64,000 nucleotides of DNA from positions 124,001-188,000 of the forward strand of contig JAOWBW010001816.1 of NCBI GenBank assembly GCA_026119855.1, in the 5' to 3' direction. The notes beneath the pieces are model-generated. The model was not told the origin of the DNA and ran no database searches. It was given only the letters and a program-made list of their open reading frames with translations. This DNA comes from Campanula takesimana (Eukaryota; Streptophyta; Magnoliopsida; Asterales; Campanulaceae). The position numbers and the translations under genes are program-made. Shown here piece after piece: positions 44,482-56,765 of this stretch. Each line of letters begins with the position of its first letter. Positions within the stretch are counted from its first letter, which is position 1.

Positions 44482-47400
44482 ATGAGCACAATTCCGATGC
44501 TTAATGGAACAAACTTTAAAACTTAGAAAAACAAAATTGTAATGATCTTAGGCTGTATGGATATTGACCTCGCTTTTAGGGAGCCGTTTCCCATTCCTCT
44601 TAATGAAGAAAGCACCCCTGAGGACCGCTTATATGTTGAGAAATGAAAACGCTCCAATCGAGTAAGCCTAATGATTATGAAAAATGTCGCCCCGGAAACA
44701 TTTTTGAACAGTGTTCCCGAGGACGTTGATGCTAAGACTTTCCTCGAGACCCTTGAAGAACGCTTTGCAAAAAGCGAAAAGTCGGAAACAAGTTCTACCC
44801 AAAGGAAACTTGTTTCCATGAAGTACAAGGGTACCGGGAATCTTAGGGAGTATATCTTGGAAATGCTTCACCCTTCGACAAAACTAAAAGCACTTAAGTT
44901 AGAGGTGACTGAAGAGCTCCTCGTGCATTTAGTTTTGATCTCTCTTCCTCCTCAGTTTGGTCACTTTGAGGTGACCTATAATTGTCAAAAGGACAAGTGG
45001 AACATTAATGAATTGATTTCACATGTGACACAAGAGGAAGATAGGTTGAAGCAATCTAAGGTTGAAAGTGCTCACTTAGCATCTACCTCTTCTCATGGGA
45101 CTAAGAGAAGAGGGAAAGAAGTTGCGGTAACAAGCAACAAGAAGCCTAAGGGATCTAACGATCATAAAGAAAAGAAGTGCTTCTTTTGCAAGGACCTAAC
45201 GCACATGAAGTATGACTGCCCTAAGTATCACGCTTGGCGTGCTAAGAAAGGTATGTCATTTGGTCTTGTTTGTACTGAGGCTAATTTAGTTTCAATTCCT
45301 TCATATACATGGTCGTTGGATTCTGGTGCAACAACTCACATTAGTATGTCTATGCAGGGTTGCCTGAATTACCGAAGACCTAGCAAGGATGAAAGATTCA
45401 TCTATATGGGAGTTGGGAACCCGGTTGAAGTAATAGGCATTGGGACCTTTAGATTGTTATTAAGTACCTGATATTATTTTGTATTGAATAATACTTTCAT
45501 TGTACCTTCGTTTAGAAGGAATTTAATATCTATCACTGTTTTGGACAAAGAGGGTTACTCTTGTTCGTTCGAAAATAATAGATGTGATCTTTATTTTAAT
45601 TCCATTATTGTTGGTACTAGTACTTTATCGAGTACTGATAATCTTTATTTGCTTAACACTACTCAAACAATCAATGAGTCCCATAATAATGAAACTAAAA
45701 GTAAAAAGTGAAAGTTTTCAAGTGAAAATTCTTATACCTTATGGCATAGGCGTTTAGGTCATATCTCCAAAAGGAGAATTGACAAGCTTGTGTCTGAGGG
45801 AATCATAAATAAACTTGATATTCCGGATAAAGACTTTTGCATTGAATGCCTAAAAGGAAAATTTACAAACACGAAAAGGAAAGTATCCTCGAGAGCATCA
45901 AGCGTCTTAGAACTAATACATACGGATATTTGTGGACCATTTCCTACTCCTTCTTGGAATGGTCAACAATATTTTATTACGTTCATAGACGACTATTCTC
46001 GATATGGATACATTTATTTACTTCATGATAAATCTCAATCTTTGGACGTTTTCAAGTCTTTTAAGGTCGAAGTTGAAAATCAACTTGGGAAGACTATTAA
46101 GAACGTTAGATCCGATCGTGGTGGGGAGTACTATGGTCGGAATGACGGTTCGGGAGAACAACGTCCGGGTCCTTTTTCTCGCTATCTTGAAGAGTGTGGG
46201 ATTGTCCCTCACTACACTATGCCGGGTACGCCTAGCATGAATGGTGTAGCTGAGAGACGTAATAGAACCCTTAAGGATATGGTAAGAAGTATGGTTTCTT
46301 GTACTTCTTTACCTCACTCATTATGGGGCGATGCTTTAAAAACCGCTACTTATCTTCTCAATAGGGCTCCCTCTAAGGCTACTAACAATAAAATCCCTTA
46401 TGAATTATGGACGAATAAGAAACCGTCCTTAAATCATCTTCATGTTTGGGGATGTCCAGCGGAATCTAGGCCTTATGGGCCTAACGAAGGAAAACTGGAC
46501 GCTAAGACAGTTAGTTGCTACTTTGTAGGGTATGCCGAAAGATCAAGGGGCTATAAATTTTACAACCCGAAAACTAGAACGTTTTTTGAAACGGGAAATG
46601 CTAGGTTCTTTGAGGATGTTGAGTTTAGAGGGGAAATTAGGAATAATATTTTTGAATTTAAGGAAGAGGAATTCATTTCTATACCTCTTCCCTTAGTAGT
46701 TCCAATTGGAAATCAAGTACTTGTACCTGAAATTCAAGAGGAACAAATTCAAAATATTAACTCCCCTATAAATATTGAACAATATGAAAATATTGATCAA
46801 AATGAGGAAATTCAACAACCTCAAAATGAGGAAGAACCGGTGCTTTTAAGAAGATCAAATAGAGTAAGAAGAAGTGCCATCTCGGATGATTATGAGGTGT
46901 ATCTAGCCGAGAATGAAGGACACTTAGGTTTAGTGGGAGATGAGCCTCTCATCTTCCATCAAGCCATTAATAGTCTTAATTCTCATAAGTGGATCAATGC
47001 CATTAATGAAGAGTTGAAATCTATGAAAGACAACAACGTTTGGGATCTTGTCCCATTACCGAAGGATGTGAAACCTATTGGTTGTAAATGGATATTTAAA
47101 ACCAAAAGGGATTCACAAGGTAATGTGGAGAGACATAAGGCTCGTCTTGTTGCTAAAGGTTTCACTCAAAAGGAAGGTATTGATTACAAAGAAACATTCT
47201 CTCCGCTATCTTCTAAAAACTCCTTTAGGATCATTATGGCATTAGTAGCTCATTATGACCTTGAGCTTCATCAAATGGATGTTAAGACAGCTTTTCTCAA
47301 TGGAGACATTGAGGAAACCATCTATATGAAGAAACCAGAAATGGTGGATGATTTGGAACAAACTAATCATTTAGTTTGTAAACTTAAGAAATCCATTTAC

Positions 47401-48521
47401 GGGCTCAAGCAAGCTTCCCGTCAATGGTATCTCAAATTTAACCAAGTAATTCTTTCATTTGGCTTTGAAATGAATATTGGTGAAGATTGTATATACCATA
47501 AGTTCAGTAGGAGTAAGTTTATATTTTTAGTCTTATATGTGGATGATATTTTGCTAGCTAGTAATGATATAAACCTTCTAAAAGAAACTAAGAAATTTCT
47601 TTCTAACAAATTTGAAATGAAAGATCTTGGTGAGGCATCTTTTGTATTAGGAATCCAAATACATCGTGATCGCTCACGAGGTACTTTAGGATTATCACAA
47701 AAGGCCTATATAGAGAAGGTATTACAAAGGTTTAGCATGCAAAACTGTAAACCACATAACACCCCTGTTTCTAAAGGAGATAAATTCAGTCTTAATCAAT
47801 GTCCCAAAAACAATTTTGAAACCAAGTATATGGAAAACATCCCATACGCATCAGCAGTAGGAAGCTTAATGTATGTTCAAGTCTGTACTCGTCCAAACTT
47901 AGCTTTTATTGTTGGGATGCTTGGTAGATACCAAAGCAATCCGGGGAGAGAACATTGGGTTGCAGCCAAAAGAGTGATGCGATATTTACAAAACACCAAG
48001 GACTACATGCTTACATATTCAAAGTCGGATCATCTTGAGATCGTTGGGTATTCCGATTCCGATTTTGCTGGATGCCAAGACAGCCGTAAATCAACGTCTA
48101 GTTATGTCTTCACGTTAGCCGGTGGAGCAATTTCTTGGAGAAGTGCCAAGCAGACACTCGTTACTTCCTCTACCATGGAAGCCGAGTTTATTGCTTGTTT
48201 CGAGGCATCCAATCAAGCTATGTGGCTGCGTAAATTCATTGAGGGCCTCCGTATTGTCGATAGCGTCGAAAGACTTATTAAGCTATATTGTGACAATAGG
48301 GCAGCAGTCTTGTACTCCAACAATAACAAGAGTTCGTCAAAGTCTAAACACATTGACATTAAATTTCTTGTTGTAAGAGAGAGGGTACAAAAGGAATAAA
48401 TAGAAATACAACTTATTGGTACAAACTCTATGTTAGCGGATCCGTTTACTAAGGCGTTATCACCTTTAGTGTTTCACGAGCATGTTGCTCATATGGGTGT
48501 AACAACTTTTGATAACATTTA
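44482..48521 (+). pseudogene. Gag-pol of Z, one continuous frame with five in-frame stops
   Basis: ATG 44482 (MSTIPMLNGTNFKT) opens gag. Stops lie at 44524 (TAG), 44644, 45469 and 45709 (TGA) and 48397 (TAA). The same frame continues through all of them to TAA at 48519-48521. Blocks: gag core VDAKTFLETLEERF; knuckle CFFCKDLTHMKYDC; protease WSLDSGATTHIS; GAG-pre-integrase LWHRRLGHISKRRIDKL; integrase HTDICGPFPTPS, IDDYSRYGYIYL and RSDRGGEYYG, then MNGVAERRNRTLKDM; RT CKWIFKTKRD, MDVKTAFLNGDIEE and LYVDDILLAS; RNase H GYSDSDFAGCQDSRKSTSS and SKHIDIKFLVVRERV. The first, second and fourth stops fall where Trp is expected, so they fit TGG-to-TAG/TGA changes. Confidence 0.95.
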
Positions 48522-48858
48522 ATATAGTTGGAGTTTGTGTTGTTTTTCATTTATTGTTCTATTAATTATTAAAGTTTGATCTCATTTGGTTAAAGTTGGA
48601 CTAGTTGGAGAATATGTTTATATATATTCATTAAGTTCCATGCTACACATCTATACTTTTGATCTATGTCATTTAGTTAGAATTTGTATATGTGATTATG
48701 GTGGGTTTAGTTGCGAATCAATTACAACGACTGCCCCTTTAGTCCTATACTTATATGGCTAATGGACGAGATTGTTATAGATGACAACAAAGTGCACATA
48801 AGGGTTGTCATTTATGTTATACTTATGATTTAAAAGGAAGAACTTAGTTTTGCAATCC

Positions 48859-48869
48859 AAGTGGGAGAT
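48859..48869 (+). other. Polypurine tract of Z
   Basis: AAGTGGGAGAT lies directly before the 3' LTR start at 48870. Confidence 0.8.
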
Positions 48870-49355
48870 TGTTAGAACATGGCTTGCAATACAAGTTATT
48901 TGGACTTCCATTAATAAAATCATGACTATAACATTAATATAAAGTATAGTCAAACCTAAGCAATGTGTAGAATCCCTGAAATGTTATTTACCTATTTATG
49001 ATGGGCAAAATGGTAAATCAACATTGCTTAAGAAATGAATAGGTATGGTCCCTAAATGAAATGTCACCAAGTCTACTATATAAAGGGTCTTCCATCAACC
49101 CTTAATGATAACTACATATTCTTGCTTTCTCTCTAAATACTCTCTTCATTATTGCCTAGAAGAAATTGAGAAATTTAAAGAAGACATTATCATTTAGAAG
49201 ATCATCTCCCTACACACTCTTCTTCATCTTAAGTTCTCCCTTCAAGTTATTGCTATGGATTCAACAGGTATATTCCTAACGCTTCCGCTTCATCTCTTCC
49301 TCAATCTTTTACTAAATATGAGTGTAGTATTCAGGGGTATAATATTGTTCCAACA
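48870..49355 (+). repeat. 3' LTR of Z (486 bp)
   Basis: It begins TGTTAGAACATGG and ends TTGTTCCAACA. It has the same length as the 5' LTR, with about ten base differences. Confidence 0.95.
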
Positions 49356-49800
49356 TTATATGCCAAATGAAGAGTAATACTAAAATTATAAAGTCCAGGA
49401 CAAAAAATAATTTGGAACAATTGATTGAATGATGTTTCTGCACGCCAAAAACTCATTAGTTTTTTTCGAAATCGCCAAAAACTTATTAGTTAAGTATACA
49501 TAACTGAAAATTTAATCTATGACCCAAATTTTATAAATTTATTTTATGCCCATAGCATAGCATAGCATGATCACCCAAATTCGAGTAAACTGATAAATAG
49601 ATGAACCAAAAGTCTTGAGATAGTCAACTTCTTGATTAAGTTGTGTTCTGGCCCACCTTGAATTAATCCTAATCAAAATAACTCTCCCATCATTTTCGAG
49701 TCCAAATCCTCTGTACCATTTTGTGTGTCACTTCATGTGCCACAAGTTATTTAATGGCTCACAATTGTTAAGAGTGGTATTATTGTAATACTCCCTTCCT

Positions 49801-50041
49801 CCCAGAAAGATAGTCCACTTTTTTTCGTTGTTACTACGAGGAAACTTTGAGCAGTTATAAATGCTACTTATAATTATGTTAATGAGAATCTAAAAATTGA
49901 TATTAACAGTATTTATAAAGGTGTATCAAGAACAATTTCAAAAATTTCATTAGAATAATTAACAGTAGCCTTAATTATTACTCAAAGTTCCTTCGTAAAA
50001 CCCATGAAAATAGGAGGACTATCATTCCGGGACAGAGGGAG
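49801..50041. mobile_element. Stowaway-type MITE 2 (241 bp)
   Basis: Left CTCCCTTCCTCCC...GATAGTCC and right GGACTATC...CAGAGGGAG are inverted ends, with TA on both sides (49799-49800 and 50042-50043). The matching part of copy 2 lacks this sequence. Confidence 0.85.
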
Positions 50042-50541
50042 TATTATGCAAACATGTGAACGGTTAGATTAGAAGTGGTACATGAAGTGGCACACAAAAG
50101 TGGTACAGGAGATCTTGACTCATCATTTTCCTAGCCCTGTCGATTATCTTTGATTTTTTTTTTAATTTTTTTTTTGCATCAGGAAATTTACATGTAAAAA
50201 TAGTTAAGAAAAATGCGGCTTTGGAAGAATAGTCTGCTGGGGGAAATGTGAACAAAAATTCATTTACGACAAGACGAAAGATGGTGACTTTATGGTTTTA
50301 TCTAATTCTAATTTTAGTACACGCATACCTCTGTTATGAAAAATTGTCACATTTGTTCCAAAAAAAATAATACTAGTCTTAGATGACTTTGATAGTAAAC
50401 TTTAAGTAAATTTTTAGCGAATATTAATATTAATTTAATTATTTAGTATAATTTTAAAAATTATAACCAATTATTAAATAATTTACCAATAAAAATTTAC
50501 AATTTTTTATACAAATGATTAAATTAAGATTAATACTTAAT

Positions 50542-52639
50542 GGGCTGGACTCCTGTGAGACCGTCTCACGCCGTGAGACGGCTCACAGCCAAGCCAAGCC
50601 AGCCAAGCCGTCAAGCCTTTTTTTTTTTAAACTTTTTTTTTGCCCTCCAACTTTTTTTTTCCTGACATTTTTTGCTTGCCAGCAAAAGTAACATTTTTTT
50701 CTCATATGTAACACTTCTTTTTAAAAAAATGTACCACAATCTTGCTGAAATAGATTAAAAATAACATAAGATTGACAACTAAAACTAATGTTACATTTTA
50801 TAATAAATGAATGTAACCTTTTTTTTCTTCTCAATTGTAACACTTTTCTAGGGTTTTACATTCAATAGAAATGCAAATCCGATTATATACATGAATTTTT
50901 ACTCTATTTTTTTTAAGGGAAAATATAGATTTATGCCCTGTACTTAGCTCTAAGATGCAGATATGCCCTTATACAAGATAATTGACATCCTTGCCCCTGT
51001 ACTCACTAAAAATGAGGGTATATTTGGCCAACGTTAACTTTCCATCCAAAAATTAACGAAATAGCTGACTAAGCGCCTAGGTGGAAATAAGGATGCGATA
51101 TGGAAAAAAATTGCACAAGTGGAATTGCTAATGTAGGTTACAAAGGGCATATTTGCACGAATCCTAAAGTACAAGGGCATATTTGCATGATTAGTCAACA
51201 AAGTGCTTATATTTCAAAAAACACCATCATCTTCCTCTACCATTGCCACTCTCATCCATCACCAACACCACCATCACCATGATTGCTACCACACTAGCCA
51301 CTTAGCACTATCGTCACTTTCCCGCCAAAACCACCGCCACCACCACTTATTACTACTATCACTAGCGCCATCATTACCACTCATTACTACTACCACCAGC
51401 ACTATCATCACCACCACTTCACTGTCATCACAACCATTATTTTTAATTTAGTTTTGATACGTACGATAGATGTTGGTAGAGGCCATGTTGATTGGGTAGT
51501 GGAGGGTAAGTAGTAGTAGTGATAGAGGTAATGGTGGTGGTGGTTAGTGACGGTGAGGTGATTCTGCTGGTAAATGGGGTGTAGTAATGGCGGTGATGAT
51601 GGTGGTGAGTCATGGAAGTGGTGGTGCCAGTGATGGTGGATAGGAGTGTGGTGGGCGTGGTAGTGGTGGATGACGGTGGTGTGTGTGTAGTGAAGTGGTT
51701 GTGGTGGAAAGTGACAGCAATAGTATAGTAGTAATAGTCGTGATGATGGTGTTGGTGGTAGAGGTGAGTGGTGGACGTGGATGATGGTGATTTTTTTGAA
51801 AAATAAGCACTTTGTTGACAAATCATGCAAATATGCCCTAGTACTTTAGGATTCGTGCAAATATACCCCTGTAACCAACACCAGCAACTCCACGTGTGTT
51901 TTTTTTTCCACATGTCACATCTTTATTTCCACCTAGGCGCTTAGTCAGCTTTTTCGTTAAGTTTTGGACGGAAAATTAACGTTGGCCAAATATACCCTCA
52001 TTTTTCGAGAGTACAGGGGCAAGGATGGCAATTATCTTGTATAAGGGCAGATCTGCATCTTAGAGCTAAGTACAAGGGTATAAATCTATATTTTCCCATT
52101 TTTAAGAAAAGTAACATTTACTAAAAAAAAAAAATGTTACATTCATTTATATAGAAAATTATAATCATATATGCACTCTGTTACACTTCAAATATTATTT
52201 TTTCTAACCACAAAAACTATCAAACTATTTAATTTTATTTTCAAAACTGCTGTTACATTTGACAGTAAAAGTGTTACTTTTTTAAGATGAAATTGTTACT
52301 TTTATCAGAACATAGTGTTACATCTCAGGAGACGAGCAGCTCACTTTTTGTGTGTGTTAAAAAGTATGTTTAAAAAAAAAAATCAAACCATATCATGACC
52401 TATCTAATTTTGTTCGTCTCGTTGAGACAAATATAACGTTATTTTAATTTTTTTTTGACTTCAAATCTCAAGATATAACATTTTTAAGTTATTGGAGTTT
52501 TTTTTTTAGTGCGACACGTGTCGCGCGCTGGGAGGTCAAAGAGGACAGCTGGGCGGGTTAGGCTGGCAGGTTGTGGGCATGATCCATGGGTGGATCCGTC
52601 TCACAATGTGAGACGGTCTCACCTAAGTCTTTGTCATAT
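50542..52639. mobile_element. Unclassified 2.1-kb insertion with GAGACCGTCTC palindromes at both ends
   Basis: It interrupts copy 1 between TTAAT repeats (50537-50541 and 52640-52644), while copy 2 reads straight through (TTTAATTAAAATTTC near 59486). Near each end is GTGAGACCGTCTCAC followed by GTGAGACGG (50553-50582, and inverted at 52590-52622). Inner flanks carry repeated GTTACATTT/AAATGTAAC motifs in inverted arrangement. No coding capacity was recognised. TSD TTAAT is only 5 bp and AT-rich, so the class is open. Confidence 0.7.
50917..52097. mobile_element. MULE-type MITE with about 300-bp inverted repeats, nested in the 2.1-kb insertion
   Basis: GGGAAAATATAGATTTATGC at the left pairs with the right end CTATATTTTCCC. 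Long matching arms contain GTACTTAGCTCTAAGATGCA, AACGTTGGCC-type and AAGCGCCTAGGTGGAAATAA sequences. Flanks read ATTTTTTTTAA and ATTTTTAAG, consistent with a duplication that slipped in its T run. The centre (51225-51780) is CAC/CAT-type trinucleotide sequence that itself reads inverted; the open frames in it are artefacts. Confidence 0.85.
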
Positions 52640-52739
52640 TTAATTAAATTTCTAAATTTTAGTAATAAAAAATAAAATATGACTGTCTTTTTTAGACTGG
52701 AAGAGAGATTAAAGACAGAGCACACGTTTTTATACGTTT

Positions 52740-52960
52740 TTTAAGGGTTAATGACAATTTAGACCCTGAAGTATGTTACCACCCTTCCAATCGAGCCCTG
52801 ACTGTCTTTTTTTTTTTTATCAATTTCAACCTTGGGGTAATTCATTTTCGCCAGTTAGGGCCTTTTGGACGGATTTCGTTAGAAAAGTCAGTTATGTAGC
52901 ATGTGCTTGGCACGTGACAAACGGATTGGGTGACTTTGAATTGATATTAGCTATTAAGGG
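52740..52960. mobile_element. Single MULE-type end (relic)
   Basis: GGGTTAATGACAATTTAGAC, a T run, and a TTTTGGACGGATTTCGTTAG stretch resemble the outer parts of the window's other MULE MITEs. No inverted partner was found. Confidence 0.4.
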
Positions 52961-52965
52961 GTTAG

Positions 52966-53868
52966 GTGAAAATTTTGAAACTTAGTGAAAAGAATCAAAG
53001 TCCAACCCTTCGGATTTTTGAAACTAATAAGGAGGTTGAGAAGGGGACGGACTCCCCAATACCTTCTAGAAACTTTGACCCACCAATACCATACCCTCAA
53101 AGGTTTGTAAGAGCAAAATTAGATAAGCAATTCGCTAAGTTTCTAGATGTTTTAAAATCAATTTATATCAGTATTCCTTTTATCGATGTTTTAAAACAAA
53201 TGTCTTCTTACACAAAAATTTTAAAAGAAATTCTTTCAAATAAGAGAAGATTAGAGGAATTTGAGACCGTCATTGTGGCGGATGACGTTAGTACCGTTTT
53301 GCAAAATAAGCTTCCTCCAAAACATAAAGATCACGATACTTTCTCGATTCCTTATAGCATTGGTAAATGCGATATTGATAAAGCGATGCTAGATCTTGGA
53401 GCAAGTGTTAGCAACATCCCGCTTTCTGTAAGTAAGAAAATAGGTGTGGGGGAACTCAAGCCCACCACCATAAAATTACAATTAGAGGACCGCTCCATCA
53501 AGAATCTAGTGGGTATTATGGAGGATGTTCCTTGTAAAATAGGGAAGCTAACCATCCCTATAGACTTAGTTGTTCTTGAGATTGAGGAAGACAATCAAAT
53601 TCCCATCATTTTGGGGAGGCCATTTCTTGCGACCGATGGGGCAAAAATAGATGTTAAGAATGGTAATCTCACTTTAAATGTTGGAGATGATAAATTTAAG
53701 TTTAAAATGCCAAAAATAAATCTCGAGAACCCTCTCCATAAAATTTACGTTCTTGAGGATGATAGCAAGGAAGTAGAAAACTCACAATTTAAGGATTCTA
53801 TAGAAAAAAGTCAAATAAATCAAAAGTCCTTAGATTTCGGTGAAATAAAAAAATGTATGCCCTACTAA
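52966..53868 (+). pseudogene. Athila-like gypsy gag C terminus and aspartic protease (fragment)
   Basis: The 300-codon frame contains the Athila gag-protease hallmarks: PYPQRFVRAKLDKQFAKFLD, KILKEILSNKRRLEEFETV, LQNKLPPKHKDHDTFSIP, protease active-site region AMLDLGASVSNIPLSV (DLGAS), and IIPIILGRPFL-like NQIPIILGRPFLATDGAKID. The apparent start at 52966 is accidental; the real gag N terminus is missing upstream. After TAA at 53866-53868, sequence with CTDYRQ and RMCIDHRKLNHF (about 53925-54015) recalls the start of RT but is broken. No integrase follows. Confidence 0.85.
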
Positions 53869-54157
53869 AGACAACAAAATTAAAAAATCTATGACAAAAA
53901 GTAGGATACCAAAAATAAGAAGCGCATCGGAGTGGCGCACATGCACGGATTATAGACAATCAATCTCGAATACCGGCCGGCGTATGTGCATCGACCATAG
54001 AAAACTCAATCACTTCAATGGGCATGCAATGGCGAGTTGTTAAAGATAGAAGGCCATCACAATACCATTCTTTGCCCATTCTAATAAAAGAAAGGGATCG
54101 AGCTAACGACCTTAAACAAGCGTCATCGGGATGGTAACCGATTGATTATTTTAATTT

Positions 54158-54188
<31 letters not shown>

Positions 54189-55248
54189 TAATATTTTTTA
54201 TTGTTGTTTTGTTTTTCTTCTTCTTCTTCTTCTCTCTCTCTCTCTCCCTCTCCCTCAAACCCCAAAGACTTTTTGCACCCAACTTCTTCACCAAAATTTT
54301 CAACAAGTCTATTTCGTCCACCCTCATTTTTTTAGTTGTCCTATTTTGACACATTGAGGACAATGTTTGCTTTAAGTGTGGGGGGGGGGGTAGCATCTCT
54401 TTTCTATTTTTATCCGCTTAAATGTTCCCTATTTAAAAAAAAAATAAAAAAAAAAAAAATGCTCTCTTATGATGACATAATCATTATCAAAATTGTCTTC
54501 ATAAAACTTTTTCCTATCTATTTCTTTATAACTTTTATCCTTTGAGAAATTTTATTAAGAGAAGTTAGGAATATATTGGGCATAAATGAAAAATTCTAAG
54601 TATTAATAAAAGGTTTATAAACTTTATTAAGTAAAAACATTACTTTTTAACGATTTTTTGGGTAATTTAAGTTAGGTTACATTTACTTGTGGAGATTTTG
54701 AAATCATTCTTGTTTATGCACCATAAGACATTAATTTGTATCCCGTTTTAGATACTCATGCTTGTTATGCCTCTTCCAAATCACAAACCTTCACTTAAAT
54801 CCATCCTACCATTTCCACTTTCAAGGCTACTAAACTTAAACATCTTGTTGATTGTTCACTCGAATATCTAAATGAACAAATCATTATAGAGTATGACAAT
54901 TTAAAACCAGGAACTCAATTGCCACGTTTAATTAATATAATCTCTAGCCTTATCCAATATCATCCTCCACCCCCATTTTTGCGATTCAAAGTGCATAACT
55001 TGTGAGTATCTTCGTTGGAATAGAAGTCATTGTTTAGTGATGAATTTCAAGCATGAAATATTTCTTCACAAAGCACTCTAAAGAGTGAATTTATTTTTAA
55101 TCCATACTTGTGATCCAAAAGTCCATTTGATTATCTCATTATGCTTTTACTTGATAAATTTTATATATGCTATATTAGCTTATAATTTTCTATCTATTTT
55201 TCAATATAATCCTAGGTTCTATTTCACAAAATTCTTGATTTGTAGAAG

Positions 55249-55641
55249 GGGTTAATTGCACTCCCCTCCCCTGAAGTTTGGGCAAATCTCACTGCCCCCT
55301 TTGAAGTTTAGATTCGTCTCAGTGATCACCCTTTTATCAATCAATTGACTACTTTACCCTTAATTGATTAAATATCTCTCATTAACTACATTTAAGTGAC
55401 TAAAAAAATCCCACATAATAATTTTTTTTAACACAACTTGTATTTAAATTTATTCTCCATTTTCAATAAATATTATTTATATGTATAAATAATTGTAACT
55501 GAATTATACTTTGTTTATTCATCTTTTTTTATTAAGAAAAAATTATAGAAAAGCATGCATATTTTTATATTGATAATTAAAAATACTTGAAAGAGTGGAT
55601 TAATTTAAAGAAAACACTTTTGTTTAAAGATATATATGTAA

Positions 55642-55689
<48 letters not shown>

Positions 55690-56579
55690 ATATATATATA
55701 TTTTGATATTATTTGAGATTTTTTAATGATTTAACTAAATTTAATTCATTACAAAATTTCATATAATACCACCATATATCTTTAAACATAAGTGTTGTAT
55801 TAAATTTATTTTCTATTATAAGATAAAAAAACATAGAAAATAAAAATATATAAGCATCCGTATTTTTATATTAATTTTGACTAAGTTTTTACCATGCCCA
55901 CATTAATGAGTATCTAAAGAATTTAGATTGCATATTTTTTTATATCTCAGTTCAAAAATCTATAACATGTTATCTTCAACTAAAAATAAGTAAATATGTA
56001 AGATTTAAAATATTTAATTTTATTTAGTTTTTGTATTTTGTATGTCTTTATAATTATCAAGTTTAAAAATATTCATATGTTCATGCTTCTCTATATTTAT
56101 TTTGATTAAAAAAATGAATAATAAGAAGTATAAATCATAGACATTATTATTAATAAAAATGATATTTATTGGCAATGGAGAATATATTTAAGTATGACCA
56201 TTGCCAACCATCAGGCTTTAGCCTGGTGGCCAGAGCTCATGGCTTCCAACCTGGAGGTCATGGGTTCGATCCCCCCTCCCCCCAGAAGTTAGAGAGAAGT
56301 TTTTCTCTCCCGAGGATTTGTCTCCTAGGCGCTTCTGCTGATGATTATGTATTGAGTTCAACTATGAATTAAATTTGAAAAAAAAAAAAAAGTATGACCA
56401 TTGCCTTCAGTTTTTTATAATGTGAAATTATGTAGTGATTTACATTAAGTCATGAGAGGTATATAATCAAGTAAGGTAAGTAAATTGATTTACAAAAGGG
56501 TAGTTACTGAGTCGAATCTAAACCATAAGGGGGGCAATGAGACTTGTCCAAACCTCAGGGGTGGGCACTGAAATTAACC
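55249..56579. mobile_element. MULE-type non-autonomous element (1,331 bp) inside the Athila remnant
   Basis: Left GGGTTAATTGCACTCCCC and right GGCACTGAAATTAACCC begin inverted repeats of about 95 bp, with GAAGTTTAGATTCGTCTCAG and its near-complement. An exact 10-bp duplication TTTGTAGAAG flanks it (55239-55248 and 56580-56589). The interior is AT-rich, with a (TA)n run at about 55638-55700. Confidence 0.93.
56206..56390 (+). mobile_element. tRNA-derived SINE (185 bp)
   Basis: An A box (TAGCCTGGTGG at 56219-56229) and a B box (GGTTCGATCC at 56263-56272) are about 34 bp apart, and the element ends in a poly(A) tail. An exact 15-bp duplication AGTATGACCATTGCC flanks it (56191-56205 and 56391-56405). 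It would be copied by LINE machinery supplied in trans. Confidence 0.95.
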
Positions 56580-56751
56580 CTTTGTAGAAGGGACGAAAAG
56601 TAGATAGGAAGCATTTTTACTAAGGCAATACTTTACATTATTATAAGGAGAGCATTATGATTCATTCTTCTTTAACTTCTTCTTTATGGTCATTTATTCT
56701 TTTCTTCCCTTTTTGTCAAATTTCTAACTTGCTCGAAGACAAGCAAGAATT

Positions 56752-56765
56752 AAGTGTGGGGGAGT
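56752..56765 (+). other. Polypurine tract of the Athila-like element
   Basis: AAGTGTGGGGGAGT directly precedes the LTR start TGATAAATGAC, the wording typical of plant Athila elements. Confidence 0.85.

Larger units (their letters stand above)
42700..49355 (+). mobile_element. Ty1/copia element Z (6.66 kb) with two LTRs
   Basis: Two 486-bp LTRs differ by about 10 substitutions (about 2%). The flanking duplication is TTATG on the left and TTATA on the right, with the empty site TTATGTGCC in copy 2 near 58640. PBS, leader with palindromes, gag-pol in one frame and PPT are present. Five in-frame stops make it inactive as it stands. Confidence 0.93.
40864..52690. repeat. Segmental duplication, copy 1 (expanded by insertions)
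   Basis: Non-element sequence here matches 57979-59537 in the same order: 40864-40920, 41855-42426, 42674-42699, 49356-49790 in part, 50155-50541 and 52640-52690. The intervening blocks are the MULE MITE, Stowaway 1, copia Z, Stowaway 2 and the 2.1-kb insert. Similarity is high but with many small differences. Confidence 0.9.

Noticed and set aside
4507..49355. Integrated plant pararetrovirus or other viral insertion
   Set aside because: No movement or coat protein signature was seen, and all pol regions carry the integrase order and LTRs of copia or gypsy retrotransposons.
51408..51913. His/Thr-rich proteins on the minus strand
   Set aside because: Translation of CAC/CAT repeats in several frames at once.
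52966..53868. Independent 300-residue host protease gene
   Set aside because: The sequence is the typical Athila gag-protease block, followed by a PPT and LTR in the right places.
54155..54190. Regulatory meaning of the ATTT run
   Set aside because: A plain microsatellite in retroelement non-coding DNA.
56206..56280. A functional tRNA gene
   Set aside because: A and B boxes are present, but no acceptor stem closes, and the poly(A) tail with 15-bp duplication shows a SINE.
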